In this document: positions 1-6,790 of the stretch, in pieces
How the letters are laid out: every line of letters begins with the position of its first letter
Numbering within the stretch: position 1 is the first letter of the stretch
DNA from: Candidatus Bathyarchaeota archaeon
GTDB lineage: Archaea > Thermoproteota > Bathyarchaeia > RBG-16-48-13 > GCA-020355125
DNA length: 22,445 nt
Assembly: GCA_026014905.1 (NCBI GenBank)
Contig: JAOZHK010000145.1
Coordinates: 1-22,445, forward strand
Reading direction: 5' to 3'
Position numbers and translations under genes: made by a program
The notes under the pieces: model-generated
Seen by the model: the letters and a program-made list of their open reading frames with translations, nothing else
Databases searched by the model: none
Told to the model about the DNA's origin: nothing

Positions 1-129
1 ACAGTTCATGGATATCTTGCAACAGCAAAAGGAGCTATTGTAAGAGTCATATTGTACGATGTTCCAAGAACAGAGGATCTTGAAATGTTATTTAGAGAAA
101 ACGAAGATCCTAAAACATTTAGAAGATAA
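1..129 (+). CDS. C-terminal 42 residues of an unrecognised protein (partial)
   Basis: The first frame is open from the window edge to a TAA at 127-129. It encodes a basic/acidic mixed tail with segments such as KGAIVRVILYDVP and ends DPKTFRR. The upstream part lies outside the window. The fragment has no motif that identifies a family, so no function is assigned. It has ordinary amino-acid composition with a hydrophobic beta-like strand (AIVRVILYDV), which supports real coding. A (CG)n tract begins 18 nt after the stop. Confidence 0.6.
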   Translation, partial: TVHGYLATAKGAIVRVILYDVPRTEDLEMLFRENEDPKTFRR

Positions 130-224
130 TAAAAAATTCCACAAACACGCGCGCTCGCGTAATCTCTCAACTAACTAACTATCGTGTATATATATAACAG
201 ACGACGACGCGCGCGTTAAATCCA
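130..224. repeat. Intergenic spacer packed with short tandem repeats
   Basis: Within 95 nt there are a CGCGCGC run at 148-154 followed by CGCG, three AACT units (about 168-180), a TATATATATA run (about 187-196), and ACGACG leading into ACGCGCGCGT at 207-216. No gene or promoter is evident. The spacer separates two convergent genes. Such density of microsatellites is unusual for a prokaryotic spacer. Confidence 0.7.
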
Positions 225-677
225 TTACTTGAATAGATTTTCGAGTGGTTTTCCTAGTTCGGTGTATTCGATAAAACCCAAATCTTTGAGGAAAGGGAGG
301 TTATCATCAACCTCTCCACCCTCTGCAAGTTGCCCATTCACGATGCGCCAGTTGAACACCATCCTGTACGACACTTTCTTGCCTGTTGGAGGGATTGTCA
401 CGCCAAATAGATTCCATTCGCCGGTATTTGTCCCCGTAGCTTTCACACGAACCCATACTTGATCTCCTTCCGCAATGATGTCTTCAATGGCTTCATGCCA
501 ATCGGGAAAAGTTACGAATGCTGACGTAAATAACTGTTTGAACGGTTCTCGTCCTCGTTTTTGAAAGGTTTGATCAAAATAATCTGTTGCGACTAATTCA
601 TCGAATGCATCCAAGTCTCGCTCATTGTAGGCTTTAATAAACCGACGAACAACCGCCTTATTCACTTCCACGGACAT
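225..677 (-). CDS. SnoaL-like / NTF2-fold ester cyclase family protein
   Basis: This 150-aa protein matches the length and pattern of the SnoaL-like (NTF2-superfamily) proteins. The N-terminal helix (VVRRFIKAYNERDLDAFDELVATDYFDQ) is followed by the FPDWHEAIEDIIAEGDQVWVRV core and a T/P-rich strand with a late FNWRIVNGQLAEGG segment. Members form small alpha+beta cone-shaped barrels that bind or cyclise small hydrophobic molecules; many have unknown substrates. The start ATG at 677 is preceded by GTGA at a suitable distance, like other starts in this window. The substrate cannot be inferred, and no functionally linked neighbour is visible. Confidence 0.8.
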   Translation of the reverse strand: MSVEVNKAVVRRFIKAYNERDLDAFDELVATDYFDQTFQKRGREPFKQLFTSAFVTFPDWHEAIEDIIAEGDQVWVRVKATGTNTGEWNLFGVTIPPTGKKVSYRMVFNWRIVNGQLAEGGEVDDNLPFLKDLGFIEYTELGKPLENLFK

Positions 678-784
678 AGAATATCACATTTCCTTTATTT
701 CCTTATTTTTCATTTAATGATTGTTGTCTTTTTGTGAGTATTGATTTCATCCAAGCTAGTTTGAAGCATCAAACATATAACATA

Positions 785-800
785 GACCCACCCACCCGCC
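785..800. repeat. C-rich CCCA tandem repeat
   Basis: The spacer upstream of the SnoaL-like gene contains a short imperfect CCCA repeat (gacccacccacccgccc) between that gene and the small zinc-ribbon ORF. No binding site or promoter was recognised here. It is listed because it adds to the microsatellite pattern of this window. Confidence 0.5.
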
Positions 801-836
801 CAATACTAGACGACTAATCAAGTATGTGGGCTTAAC

Positions 837-1172
837 ATGCAAGTCACATGCATCAAATGTCATAAGCATGGTTCATTGAGTTTGAATCATTACAAGTCAA
901 AAGGACATCGTTACAAGTACTATGGGATCCAACATTACAACCGTGACACCAAGAAACGTCATTGGTGTTATCTTGGGAAGTATGAGTCACTCCCAGACCA
1001 GTATAAATTCGTGATACACAACAATCAAAGTTTATCCACAACTGATCCACAAACCCAAAAGACGGGTAAAATAGGCGTCTTTTCAGAGAATCGTGGTGCG
1101 GGGAGTGGGATTCGAACCCACGTAGCCCTAGGGCACGGGATCTTGAGTCCTGCGCATGTAGTCAAATCATGA
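837..1172 (+). CDS. Small zinc-ribbon protein whose frame runs into the tRNA gene
   Basis: The first ~55 residues look like a genuine small archaeal zinc-binding domain. CIKCHKHG supplies a CxxC pair, followed by a basic stretch with YYGIQHYNRDTKKRHWCYLG. This pattern resembles short Zn-ribbon domains seen in archaeal small proteins and at the N-termini of some archaeal recombination proteins (recalled, not searched). The C-terminal ~25 residues are translated from the antisense of the tRNA-Leu gene and are unlikely to be selected protein. The ORF is therefore either a small gene that lost its own stop or a fragment of a longer one. No clear promoter or ribosome binding site was found. Confidence 0.4.
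   Translation: MQVTCIKCHKHGSLSLNHYKSKGHRYKYYGIQHYNRDTKKRHWCYLGKYESLPDQYKFVIHNNQSLSTTDPQTQKTGKIGVFSENRGAGSGIRTHVALGHGILSPAHVVKS
1057..1083 (-). terminator. Perfect 8-bp hairpin just downstream of tRNA-Leu
   Basis: AAAAGACG at 1057-1064 and CGTCTTTT at 1076-1083 are perfect reverse complements around an 11-nt loop. Read on the minus strand it lies 11 nt past the tRNA CCA end and finishes with four T, so it may end tRNA transcription or mark the processed trailer. It also lies inside the zinc-ribbon ORF. Confidence 0.4.
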
Positions 1173-1198
1173 TTTTGACCTAGCTCTGCCATCCCCGC
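1094..1198 (-). tRNA. tRNA-Leu (anticodon CAA), class II, with encoded CCA and probable D-loop intron
   Basis: The minus strand folds as a leucine tRNA. The acceptor GCGGGGA (1198-1192) pairs with TCCCCGC (1104-1098), the discriminator A is at 1097 and an encoded CCA is at 1096-1094. The T arm is GTGGG/TTCGAAT/CCCAC. The long variable arm GCCCTAGGGC identifies class II. The anticodon loop is CTCAAGA, with anticodon CAA at plus-strand 1145-1143. The anticodon stem has one A-C mismatch. The D stem GCA/TGC encloses the usual 13-nt archaeal Leu D-loop (ending GGTCAAA) plus about 17 extra nucleotides (1157-1173). The extra bases form a GTCAAA...TTTGAC hairpin with the D-loop end, as expected for a noncanonical bulge-helix-bulge intron. 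No intron is present at the anticodon. Confidence 0.9.
1157..1173 (-). other. Probable noncanonical tRNA intron in the D-loop
   Basis: These ~17 nt are extra relative to archaeal tRNA-Leu D-loops. GTCAAA (minus strand, from 1179) and TTTGAC (ending at 1161) can pair, bringing the two exon edges together as in a relaxed bulge-helix-bulge. Removal of 15-17 nt restores a normal D-loop. The exact splice sites cannot be fixed by eye. Confidence 0.6.
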
Positions 1199-1223
1199 AT
1201 AAGTAGTATTTAATGAAAGAGAG

Positions 1224-1235
1224 CTATTTTTAAAG
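1224..1235 (-). promoter_or_regulatory. TATA-like box of tRNA-Leu
   Basis: On the minus strand CTTTAAAAATAG lies about 26-37 nt upstream of the first tRNA base, the normal archaeal TATA position for a tRNA transcribed from near its 5' end. Confidence 0.5.
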
Positions 1236-1363
1236 TTATTTTCGTGTTAAAATTGTCACGAAACGCGATGGGTTAAAAGATAAAGGGTTTAAAGAACCTC
1301 TATAGCACTATAACTCAAGAATATCTTTCCATTTTTTACCAGTTAGTTGTCTAGCAGATGTTT

Positions 1364-1448
1364 GCGCGCGCGTCTCATCCAATTGTTGTTCTATTCTTTT
1401 CCAGTGTTTGTTCGATGGAAAATATATTTCGGCAAATCGCGCGCGCGA
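1364..1448. repeat. Two CG dinucleotide tracts between tRNA-Leu and the DUF302 gene
   Basis: GCGCGCGCG occupies 1364-1372 and the palindrome TCGCGCGCGCGA occupies 1437-1448. The surrounding 280 nt (1199-1478) hold the tRNA promoter but no convincing gene. An ORF that crosses both tracts mostly lies antisense to the DUF302 gene and was rejected. Confidence 0.7.
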
Positions 1449-1478
1449 ATTGGACGTTTAAAAATAATAGTTCTACTA

Positions 1479-1871
1479 TTAGATGGTTTCAAGTACATTT
1501 CTTAATGATAATTCAGCTTCTTCCGCGATTCTTGCAAGGTCAGGATAGGAGTTCTTCAGCTCTTCAGGTAACTGCCTTGTAGGCAGATAGAGACCGATTT
1601 TGGTGCTCCCTTTATCTACATATACTGCCATCTTGCAGGGTAAGACAAGACCAGCTTGCTTAGTTATCTTCAACCCTTCATTAGCAAGTCGTGGATTGCA
1701 TACGTCTAAAATATTGTAACTCTCCACTTCGATACCGAGTTTCTCCTTCAAAATTGATTTGATATCAATGTCGCTGAGTACTCCCCAATTGTTTGCCGTC
1801 AATTCTTCCTTTAGTTTCGCTAAAGCTATTACATGTTCCAGATTAATCTGTCTAGTAAAATCCAAGGGCAT
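1479..1871 (-). CDS. DUF302 domain protein
   Basis: This 130-aa protein is almost entirely one DUF302 domain. The diagnostic core is a helix ending in LKEKLGIEVESYNILDVCNP, then ANEGLKITKQAGLVLPCKMAVYVD and a short strand. The conserved Cys residues in DVCNP and LVLPC are present. DUF302 proteins are small dimeric alpha/beta proteins of unknown biochemical role, often found near metal, thiol or copper-related genes. The nearby copper island fits this context but proves nothing. A TATA-like TTATTATA lies on the minus strand at 1893-1900, about 22-29 nt from the ATG, which suggests a leaderless or nearly leaderless mRNA. Confidence 0.85.
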   Translation of the reverse strand: MPLDFTRQINLEHVIALAKLKEELTANNWGVLSDIDIKSILKEKLGIEVESYNILDVCNPRLANEGLKITKQAGLVLPCKMAVYVDKGSTKIGLYLPTRQLPEELKNSYPDLARIAEEAELSLRNVLETI

Positions 1872-1892
1872 AAGTTATGCTTTCTAACTATA

Positions 1893-1900
1893 CTATAATA
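1893..1900 (-). promoter_or_regulatory. TATA-like box for the DUF302 gene
   Basis: Minus-strand TTATTATA sits 22-29 nt upstream of the start codon at 1871, which places transcription initiation at or very near the ATG. A (CG)4 tract lies immediately further upstream. Confidence 0.4.
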
Positions 1901-1910
1901 ACATTTCTTT

Positions 1911-1920
1911 ACGCGCGCGC
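1911..1920. repeat. CG dinucleotide tract upstream of the DUF302 promoter
   Basis: ACGCGCGCGC is the next CG tract, 10 nt upstream of the TATA-like box of the DUF302 gene. It could be structural DNA, but its exact role is unknown. Confidence 0.7.
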
Positions 1921-1993
1921 ATATCGGAGTGTACGATCATGCATCGATGCTACTACTCATATTTTGGCTGATCGGGTGTTTCCCAGCATATGT

Positions 1994-2020
1994 GCGCGAA
2001 TGATTTGCATATTCGCACTC
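1994..2020 (-). terminator. Hairpin downstream of the methyltransferase gene, with an extra CG in one arm
   Basis: GTGCGCGAAT (1994-2003) and ATTCGCAC (2013-2020) would be a perfect 8-bp hairpin if one CG unit were absent from the left arm. It lies 6 nt past the methyltransferase stop, so it may be a transcription end or a processing signal. No T tract follows. Confidence 0.3.
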
Positions 2021-2026
2021 GGATGG

Positions 2027-2644
2027 CTACCGTAAATCTCCAATTAGCATTTTCACGAAATCATCATACATGAGTTGACTGTGAGAGATGATAAATGATT
2101 TAAATAGATGTTCTTCAAGATTACGCTCGAAGTCTATCTTAGCCATTACACCAATTATCTTTGCAAATATGTTCGTAATTACGTTGTGGGGTTTATGGTT
2201 AGCCAGCACGCCAAGTTTTCCCGTATTTTTTAAAACTCTCGCAAATTCTGTGATACTCAGACTCAGGGTTGGAGTGATTTTCAAACAGAATGTGATAACA
2301 ATGGCATCAAACTTTTTCTCTCGGAATGGGAGATGCGCGATATCGGCTCGAACGAGTGCAAGCGTGTCACTGTCTTTCTTTTTTGCTTGATGTAACATCT
2401 GCGTTGAAAGGTCGACGCCGACAATCGTTCCATTTTTCCCCAGTTCCTGGAGAATAATAGAAAAGTCTAAACCCGTCCCGCAACACACGTTGAGAACAGC
2501 ACTGTTAGCGTCTAAAGCGAGTTTTTGAATAAGGGTTGATCGAAACTGATGATCACGCCCAAAAAAGTAGAGCCCATTCATAAGATTGTATAGCGGGGCA
2601 ACTCGATCGTATGCGCCTTCAACACTCTTCAATGTTTTAGTCAT
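2027..2644 (-). CDS. UbiE/MenG-like class I SAM-dependent methyltransferase
   Basis: The 205-aa protein begins with a UbiE-like AYDRVAPLYNLMNGL segment. The SAM-binding motif I follows (AVLNVCCGTGLDF, around residues 49-61), then VGVDLSTQML (motif II acidic residue) and LVRADIAHLPFREKKFDAIVITFCL (motifs III/IV). These support a Rossmann-like SAM methyltransferase; the substrate is unknown (a lipid quinone or small molecule would be typical). The gene overlaps by 8 nt the stop of a frame-broken small membrane gene and lies downstream of the PepSY-like and SHOCT genes, so it is probably the last gene of a metal-responsive transcript. Confidence 0.8.
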   Translation of the reverse strand: MTKTLKSVEGAYDRVAPLYNLMNGLYFFGRDHQFRSTLIQKLALDANSAVLNVCCGTGLDFSIILQELGKNGTIVGVDLSTQMLHQAKKKDSDTLALVRADIAHLPFREKKFDAIVITFCLKITPTLSLSITEFARVLKNTGKLGVLANHKPHNVITNIFAKIIGVMAKIDFERNLEEHLFKSFIISHSQLMYDDFVKMLIGDLR

Positions 2645-2752
2645 GTATTGGCTTCCACGTAATAGTCAATAAGTCGCCAATGATAGCAAGGATAGTGCCG
2701 ATCAGGAATCCGCGCGCGCGTATGTGACATGTGGATTGTTTGGTTCACTCAT
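2637..2752 (-). pseudogene. Frame-broken small membrane protein gene (interrupted at a (CG)5 tract)
   Basis: An ATG at 2752 is preceded by GGTGA with a 5-nt gap (GGTGACATAAATG) and starts 14 nt after the PepSY-like stop, as expected for the next gene of the operon. It encodes MSEPNNPHVTYARA and then hits a stop just past the CG tract. In another frame after the tract the sequence encodes a hydrophobic GFLIGTILAIIGDLL segment ending KPIHD, with its stop overlapping the methyltransferase start by 8 nt. Removing one CG unit fuses both parts into 37 aa (one transmembrane helix). The gene is thus real but out of frame in this sequence, either a pseudogene, a phase-off state or a sequence error. 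Confidence 0.6.
2711..2720. repeat. (CG)5 tract at the frameshift point
   Basis: Exactly five CG units sit at the position where the reading frame of the small membrane gene is broken. Four units would restore the frame. Dinucleotide tracts change length by slippage, so this is the obvious place for a reversible frameshift. Confidence 0.75.
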
Positions 2753-2765
2753 TTATGTCACCGCG

Positions 2766-3365
2766 TCAGTTATGTTCTTCCATGCCGATGAATTCGCCAT
2801 GCCAGTTGTGGTACCACACGTCGCCAGTGAAACCATTGACGCTTAGCATGCCAAAGATGCTTCCATCTCGTGCGATATCCATGGTGTAATAGCCATAGAA
2901 GGCTTTTCCGTCTTCGACGTCAGCCCCTGAAAAGTTGGCGTTTAGCCAATTTTGTGCATACCAGGTAGCTTCATCGCCGTCGATCGGCATTGAGGCAGTG
3001 GGATTATCCATCATGCCCATATGGCCATATTTTTGATTCCACATCATATTTGGTCCGGGTTCGGGTCCTATTTGTCCTGTGAGTCGGTCGAGCAGGAGCT
3101 CAAACGCATGGATTCCGGTACTCTGTTCTTGAACGATTATGTAGAAGTGATTCGTGAATTCCATGATTTCATTGATCTGTAAATCCTCATTCAATTGATG
3201 GAGATATTGTTCAACGGTGTGTTCAGCCTGTTCGATGTCTTCTACGCCTTGTGCAGCGGTAAGAAAGGGAAGAAACGAGGTGGCGGCAATTACTGTAATA
3301 AGGAGTAATCCGATAGTTAACACGACTAATGGTAACTTGGTATGCGCGTGCATTGGGATCCCCAT
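2766..3365 (-). CDS. Membrane-anchored or secreted PepSY-like protein
   Basis: The 199-aa protein starts with HAHTKLPLVV and a hydrophobic segment (LVVLTIGLLLITVIAAT), a signal anchor that puts the rest outside the cell. Two copies of a PepSY-like pattern follow: one with FYIIVQEQSTGIHAFELLLDRLTGQIGPEPG, the other with MDIARDGSIFGMLSVNGFTGDVWYHNWHGEF. A Met/His/Asn-rich linker (MMWNQKYGHMGMMDN) could bind copper, which fits the regulator and ATPases nearby; that is inference. The ATG at 3365 was chosen because the next gene's stop ends at 3367; an earlier start would overlap the SHOCT gene. PepSY domains are usually extracellular and often associated with metal or peptidase control. Confidence 0.6.
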   Translation of the reverse strand: MGIPMHAHTKLPLVVLTIGLLLITVIAATSFLPFLTAAQGVEDIEQAEHTVEQYLHQLNEDLQINEIMEFTNHFYIIVQEQSTGIHAFELLLDRLTGQIGPEPGPNMMWNQKYGHMGMMDNPTASMPIDGDEATWYAQNWLNANFSGADVEDGKAFYGYYTMDIARDGSIFGMLSVNGFTGDVWYHNWHGEFIGMEEHN

Positions 3366-3366
3366 T

Positions 3367-3582
3367 TTAAAGTGTTCGTTTAATTCTCTCGAATTCTTCC
3401 TGCGTGATGTCGCCTCGGGCATAGCGTTGCCGAGCGATGTCTAACGCATCTCTACGTTGGTAGCTTCGAGGTCGGGCAAATTCCGTGAAGAGGAAGTAGG
3501 TGCCGATGATGATGAGGGCGCCTATGATGAGCATGCCGACACCCATGAATCCCCATCCACCTAACGACCAGGGTAACATCAT
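3367..3582 (-). CDS. SHOCT-domain small membrane protein
   Basis: The 71-aa protein starts MMLPWSLGGWGFMG, has one transmembrane helix (GVGMLIIGALIIIGTYFLF) and ends with a typical SHOCT domain (ALDIARQRYARGDITQEEFERIKRTL). SHOCT domains are short C-terminal helical hairpins thought to mediate oligomerisation. The ATG at 3582 is supported by a GGTGA ribosome binding site 7 nt upstream; a longer frame starting further upstream covers the promoter and was rejected. It lies 1 nt from the PepSY-like gene, so the two are co-transcribed. Similar Gly/Trp-rich SHOCT proteins are often near copper ATPases. Confidence 0.8.
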   Translation of the reverse strand: MMLPWSLGGWGFMGVGMLIIGALIIIGTYFLFTEFARPRSYQRRDALDIARQRYARGDITQEEFERIKRTL

Positions 3583-3627
3583 GTTTTTATCACCAAGATC
3601 TGTAACGTAACGGTCTTTAATAAATAC

Positions 3628-3641
3628 ATCTTTTATAGACA
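3628..3641 (-). promoter_or_regulatory. 14-nt promoter/operator motif of the SHOCT-PepSY operon
   Basis: ATCTTTTATAGACA on the plus strand (TGTCTATAAAAGAT on the minus) is identical to the motif upstream of the PadR-TRASH gene at 4196-4209. On the minus strand it contains a TATA box (CTATAAAAG) 48 nt upstream of the SHOCT start, versus 50 nt for the PadR gene. Transcription would start about 20-25 nt before each ATG. Shared sequence beyond the TATA core suggests a common operator, probably for the PadR protein. Confidence 0.5.
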
Positions 3642-3689
3642 CATCTTTGGAAGATATTTTGTGAACCGGACGCCATGCCACGCAGGTGC

Positions 3690-4148
3690 TTAGTGATCAC
3701 GTATATCCTGAGTTCCCTGCCCCCTCTCTTGTTCGTAGGCATGGAAGCAGTGAACACAGCAGAACATCGTCTCTGCGCCTCTAACGAGGGTCTTGTGTCC
3801 GCCTTCGTAAATCTTGGCGCCACAATGCGCACAGACATCTAAACTGGGTTCAATGGCGATGGACACGAGCGAGGCTAATCGTTTAAACAGTACGGTGGTC
3901 AGTTGCCGTCCCTCTTCAGTCAGTTCATACACTTTTCTCGGTTTCTGACCGACAGGTTGTAGCGTGCATTTCACTAAGCCTTTTTCTTCAAGTTGACGTA
4001 GAAAGGGATACACGAGGCTGGGGCTGACGTTTCGTTTCAGGCGCGTTTTGATGTTGTTGATGATGGCGTATCCGTGGAGTGGTTGTTCATACAACCACAT
4101 GATGATGGAGGATCGCACCATGTCCGAGGCCCATTCGTCACTAGACAT
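3690..4148 (-). CDS. PadR-family winged-helix regulator with C-terminal TRASH-like metal-binding domain
   Basis: The N-terminal ~90 residues form a PadR winged helix (SSIIMWLYEQPLHGYAIIN, then VYPFLRQLEEKGLVK and RKVYELTEEGRQL). The C-terminus has a TRASH-type cysteine cluster: C106, C109, then C130, C131 and C134 in METMFCC-like context (VCAHCG ... MFCCVHCFHAYE). TRASH domains bind metals, mostly copper in archaeal sensors. The gene is divergent from copA, and the intergenic DNA contains TATA-like boxes for both directions. A copper-responsive repressor is the likely role, but direct metal binding is inferred. A TATA-like TTTAAATA (4173-4180) could give an almost leaderless mRNA; an alternative TATA is within the 14-nt motif. 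Confidence 0.8.
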   Translation of the reverse strand: MSSDEWASDMVRSSIIMWLYEQPLHGYAIINNIKTRLKRNVSPSLVYPFLRQLEEKGLVKCTLQPVGQKPRKVYELTEEGRQLTTVLFKRLASLVSIAIEPSLDVCAHCGAKIYEGGHKTLVRGAETMFCCVHCFHAYEQERGQGTQDIRDH

Positions 4149-4172
4149 GCCTAATAATATCTGTTTCCGAGG

Positions 4173-4240
4173 TATTTAAACTCTCTGAAAAACATATCTT
4201 TTATAGACATATTTATAAGTCTGATGAAGATATATCTATA
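4173..4240. promoter_or_regulatory. Divergent promoter/operator region between the PadR-TRASH gene and copA
   Basis: The 124-nt intergenic region holds TTTAAATA on the minus strand at 4180-4173, the 14-nt motif at 4196-4209, and TTTATAAG at 4212-4219 on the plus strand, which is well placed for copA. A perfect palindrome AGATATATCT (within 4227-4238) follows. These could form an operator for the metal-sensing regulator, which sits between both promoters. Confidence 0.5.
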
Positions 4241-4272
4241 TCAAACACAATAATCAAGGTGTTCGAGCTCAT

Positions 4273-6786
4273 TTGTCAAACAACAATCTAACACAAAAAC
4301 ACAACGTAACAAAACAGGCTATCAAGATCGCGGGCATGACGTGTACAAGCTGCGCACAATCTATAGAGAAAGCGTTGACGAGAGCCACGGGCGTTAGTAA
4401 TGCCTCAGTCAATTTTGCGACGGAGATCGCGTATATCGAATATAATGACGAGGAGACAAGTGAACAAGCACTAGTACAAGTCGTTCAAGACACTGGATAT
4501 GATGTAGCCCGAGGAACTCAGAGACTTATTTTACGGATCAGCGGTATGACCTGTGCGTCATGTGCACAAACCATCGAGCACGCTCTACAAAATACTGACG
4601 GCGTCATAGAAGCCAACGTGAATCTCGCGACAGAAAAAGCCATGGTCGTCTATGACTCCACGATAGTGGGCTATGACGAAATTAAAAAGGCAATCGAAAA
4701 TACTGGTTACCAAGTTCTGGGACGAGAAGACCAGCGAGCCACATTTGAGGAGGAAGAAGCACGAGAACTTCAGGCGTTCTCAACTGCCAAGAGACGAGCC
4801 CTCCTCTCCTGGGCACTCACCCTACCAATCATGCTGTGGATGATCCCCGAGATGTTCTTTGGGATCATGTGGCCTAACGCCTCAGTATTCAATCTTGGGT
4901 TGATCATGCTTGCTGCACCCGTCCTCTTCTATCCTGGCTGGTCGACATATCGATCCGCTGTCACAGCCATAATCCATGGAAGCGCAAACATGGATGTCTT
5001 GATCCTATTGGGAACTCTAGCGTCTTTCCTGACCGGACCTCCATCATTCTTCGTACCAATCGCTAACTACGCAGGCGTCAGCGCCATGATCATGTCCTTC
5101 CACCTCACAGGTCGATACATCGAAGCGAAAGCGAAAGGCAGAGCCTCTCAAGCCATCAAACGACTGCTCGAACTCGAGGCAAAAACCGCGAGAATTCTCC
5201 GCGAAGGGACGGAACTCGAGATCCCAATAGACGAGGTACTCGTCGGCGATCTCATGCTCGTAAGACCAGGTGAAAAGGTCCCCACGGACGGTGTGGTCAC
5301 CGAAGGGGAGAGTGGCGTTGACGAGTCGATGGCGACAGGAGAATCCATGCCGGTCACCAAAAAGCTAGGCGACAATGTCATCGGAGCCACTGTGAATCAG
5401 CGCGGCTTTCTCAAAGTCAGAGCTACCAAAATCGGGAGAGATACGTTCCTCTCGCAGGTCATAAAGATGGTGGAAGAAGCTCAAGGATCCAAGGTTCCGA
5501 TTCAAGAATTTGCGGACCGGGTTACGGGCTACTTTGTACCAGCAGTGTTAGTCCTTGCGTCCATAACGCTTGTTCTCTGGTTAGTGGTTCCGGGAGCCAT
5601 GGGGAGCGTGGGGGTCTGGGCAAGTCAGTTCTTGCCGTGGGTTGATCCAACGCTAGGCGTAGTTTCACTCGCTATCTTTGGCACCGTTGCCACACTCGTC
5701 ATTGCATGTCCCTGTGCTCTAGGCCTGGCAACGCCGACGGTTCTTATGGTGGGAAGCGGCATGGGTGCAGAAAACGGCGTCTTGATCCGGCGCGGAGAGG
5801 CTATCCAAACCCTGAAAGAAGTCAAGGTCATCGTCTTCGACAAGACTGGGACGATCACGAAAGGCCACCCCGAAGTGACAGACGTTGTTGCAGCTGATGG
5901 TTTTCAAGAGACAGCTGTCTTGAGATTGGCGGCCAGCATTGAACAGGGGTCAGAGCATCCCCTCGCGGAAGCGATCATCAGGAAAGCCACAGAGGAAAAC
6001 CTCAAGTTAATGCCATTGCAGAAGTTCGAGTCAATTACAGGTCGGGGAATCATGGGAGAGCTCGAAGGGGAAAGCATCCTCTTGATCGGAAATCGAAAGC
6101 TTATGGATGACGAGGGAATCGACTACAGCAGCTTAGAACCCACACTAAAGACGTTAGAAGATGAAGCCAAAACGGCGATGCTCGTAGCACAGAATGGTCA
6201 ACTGCTTGGCATTATCGCAGAAGCCGACACCATCAAAGAGGATTCGATCGACGCGATCACAGAACTTGAACAGATGGGCTTTCAAACCGTCATGCTCACC
6301 GGCGACAATCAACGGACAGGTGATGCCATCGCACAGAAAGTTGGTATCTCTCGCGTCCTCGCGGAAGTACTCCCCGACCAAAAAGTCGACGAGATCAGGC
6401 GACTCCAGAATGAAGTGGGCCTAGTCGCGATGGTCGGTGACGGGATCAATGACGCACCCGCATTAACGCAAGCTAATGTGGGAATCGCCATAGGCACGGG
6501 CACCGATATCGCGATCGAAGCAGGCGATGTGGTGCTTGTAAGAGGAAACCTATCGGACGTTGTCAAAGCAGTGAAACTATCAAAAGCGACATTTCGAAAG
6601 ATCAAACAGAATCTGTTCTGGGCCTTCTTTTACAACGTGGTCATGATCCCCTTTGCCATGCTCGGCTTAGCACATCCGGTAATCGCCGAGATCGCGATGG
6701 CGATAAGTTCCATAACCGTCGTGACGAACGCGAATCTCTTGAGACGTACAAACCTTCAACCATCATATCAAACCGACAGGAGGTGA
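4273..6786 (+). CDS. copA: P1B-1 copper-exporting ATPase (CopA type)
   Basis: The 837-aa protein exports Cu(I) across the membrane using ATP. It has two heavy-metal-associated domains (GMTCTSC, C24/C27; GMTCASC, C94/C97), eight predicted transmembrane helices, a CPC motif (C479-P-C481), the phosphorylation motif DKTGT (D523), SEHP, and GDGINDAP (from G722). The CPC plus the downstream NLFWAFFYN....P and [11 protein letters not shown] pattern is the P1B-1 signature, so Cu(I)/Ag(I) is the expected ion. Translation begins at TTG 4273, after AAGGTG 11 nt upstream; no ATG fits before the first metal domain. The stop lies inside the ribosome binding site of the next gene, indicating coupling. Divergent from the PadR-TRASH gene. 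Confidence 0.95.
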   Translation: MSNNNLTQKHNVTKQAIKIAGMTCTSCAQSIEKALTRATGVSNASVNFATEIAYIEYNDEETSEQALVQVVQDTGYDVARGTQRLILRISGMTCASCAQTIEHALQNTDGVIEANVNLATEKAMVVYDSTIVGYDEIKKAIENTGYQVLGREDQRATFEEEEARELQAFSTAKRRALLSWALTLPIMLWMIPEMFFGIMWPNASVFNLGLIMLAAPVLFYPGWSTYRSAVTAIIHGSANMDVLILLGTLASFLTGPPSFFVPIANYAGVSAMIMSFHLTGRYIEAKAKGRASQAIKRLLELEAKTARILREGTELEIPIDEVLVGDLMLVRPGEKVPTDGVVTEGESGVDESMATGESMPVTKKLGDNVIGATVNQRGFLKVRATKIGRDTFLSQVIKMVEEAQGSKVPIQEFADRVTGYFVPAVLVLASITLVLWLVVPGAMGSVGVWASQFLPWVDPTLGVVSLAIFGTVATLVIACPCALGLATPTVLMVGSGMGAENGVLIRRGEAIQTLKEVKVIVFDKTGTITKGHPEVTDVVAADGFQETAVLRLAASIEQGSEHPLAEAIIRKATEENLKLMPLQKFESITGRGIMGELEGESILLIGNRKLMDDEGIDYSSLEPTLKTLEDEAKTAMLVAQNGQLLGIIAEADTIKEDSIDAITELEQMGFQTVMLTGDNQRTGDAIAQKVGISRVLAEVLPDQKVDEIRRLQNEVGLVAMVGDGINDAPALTQANVGIAIGTGTDIAIEAGDVVLVRGNLSDVVKAVKLSKATFRKIKQNLFWAFFYNVVMIPFAMLGLAHPVIAEIAMAISSITVVTNANLLRRTNLQPSYQTDRR

Positions 6787-6790
6787 ATAC

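Noticed and set aside
1358..1582. Plus-strand ORF crossing two CG tracts
   Set aside because: Its second part is antisense to the DUF302 gene, and its residues RARA come from the CG tracts. No ribosome binding site is visible.
2088..2390. Plus-strand ORF opposite the methyltransferase gene
   Set aside because: It is fully antisense to a gene with clear SAM motifs and has no domain pattern of its own.
3582..3681. Longer SHOCT start at 3681
   Set aside because: The extra residues translate the promoter motif and TATA box, while ATG 3582 has a proper GGTGA site.
5148..5907. Several antisense and out-of-frame ORFs within copA
   Set aside because: They are shadows of the conserved ATPase frame, with Ser/Pro-rich composition and no start signals.
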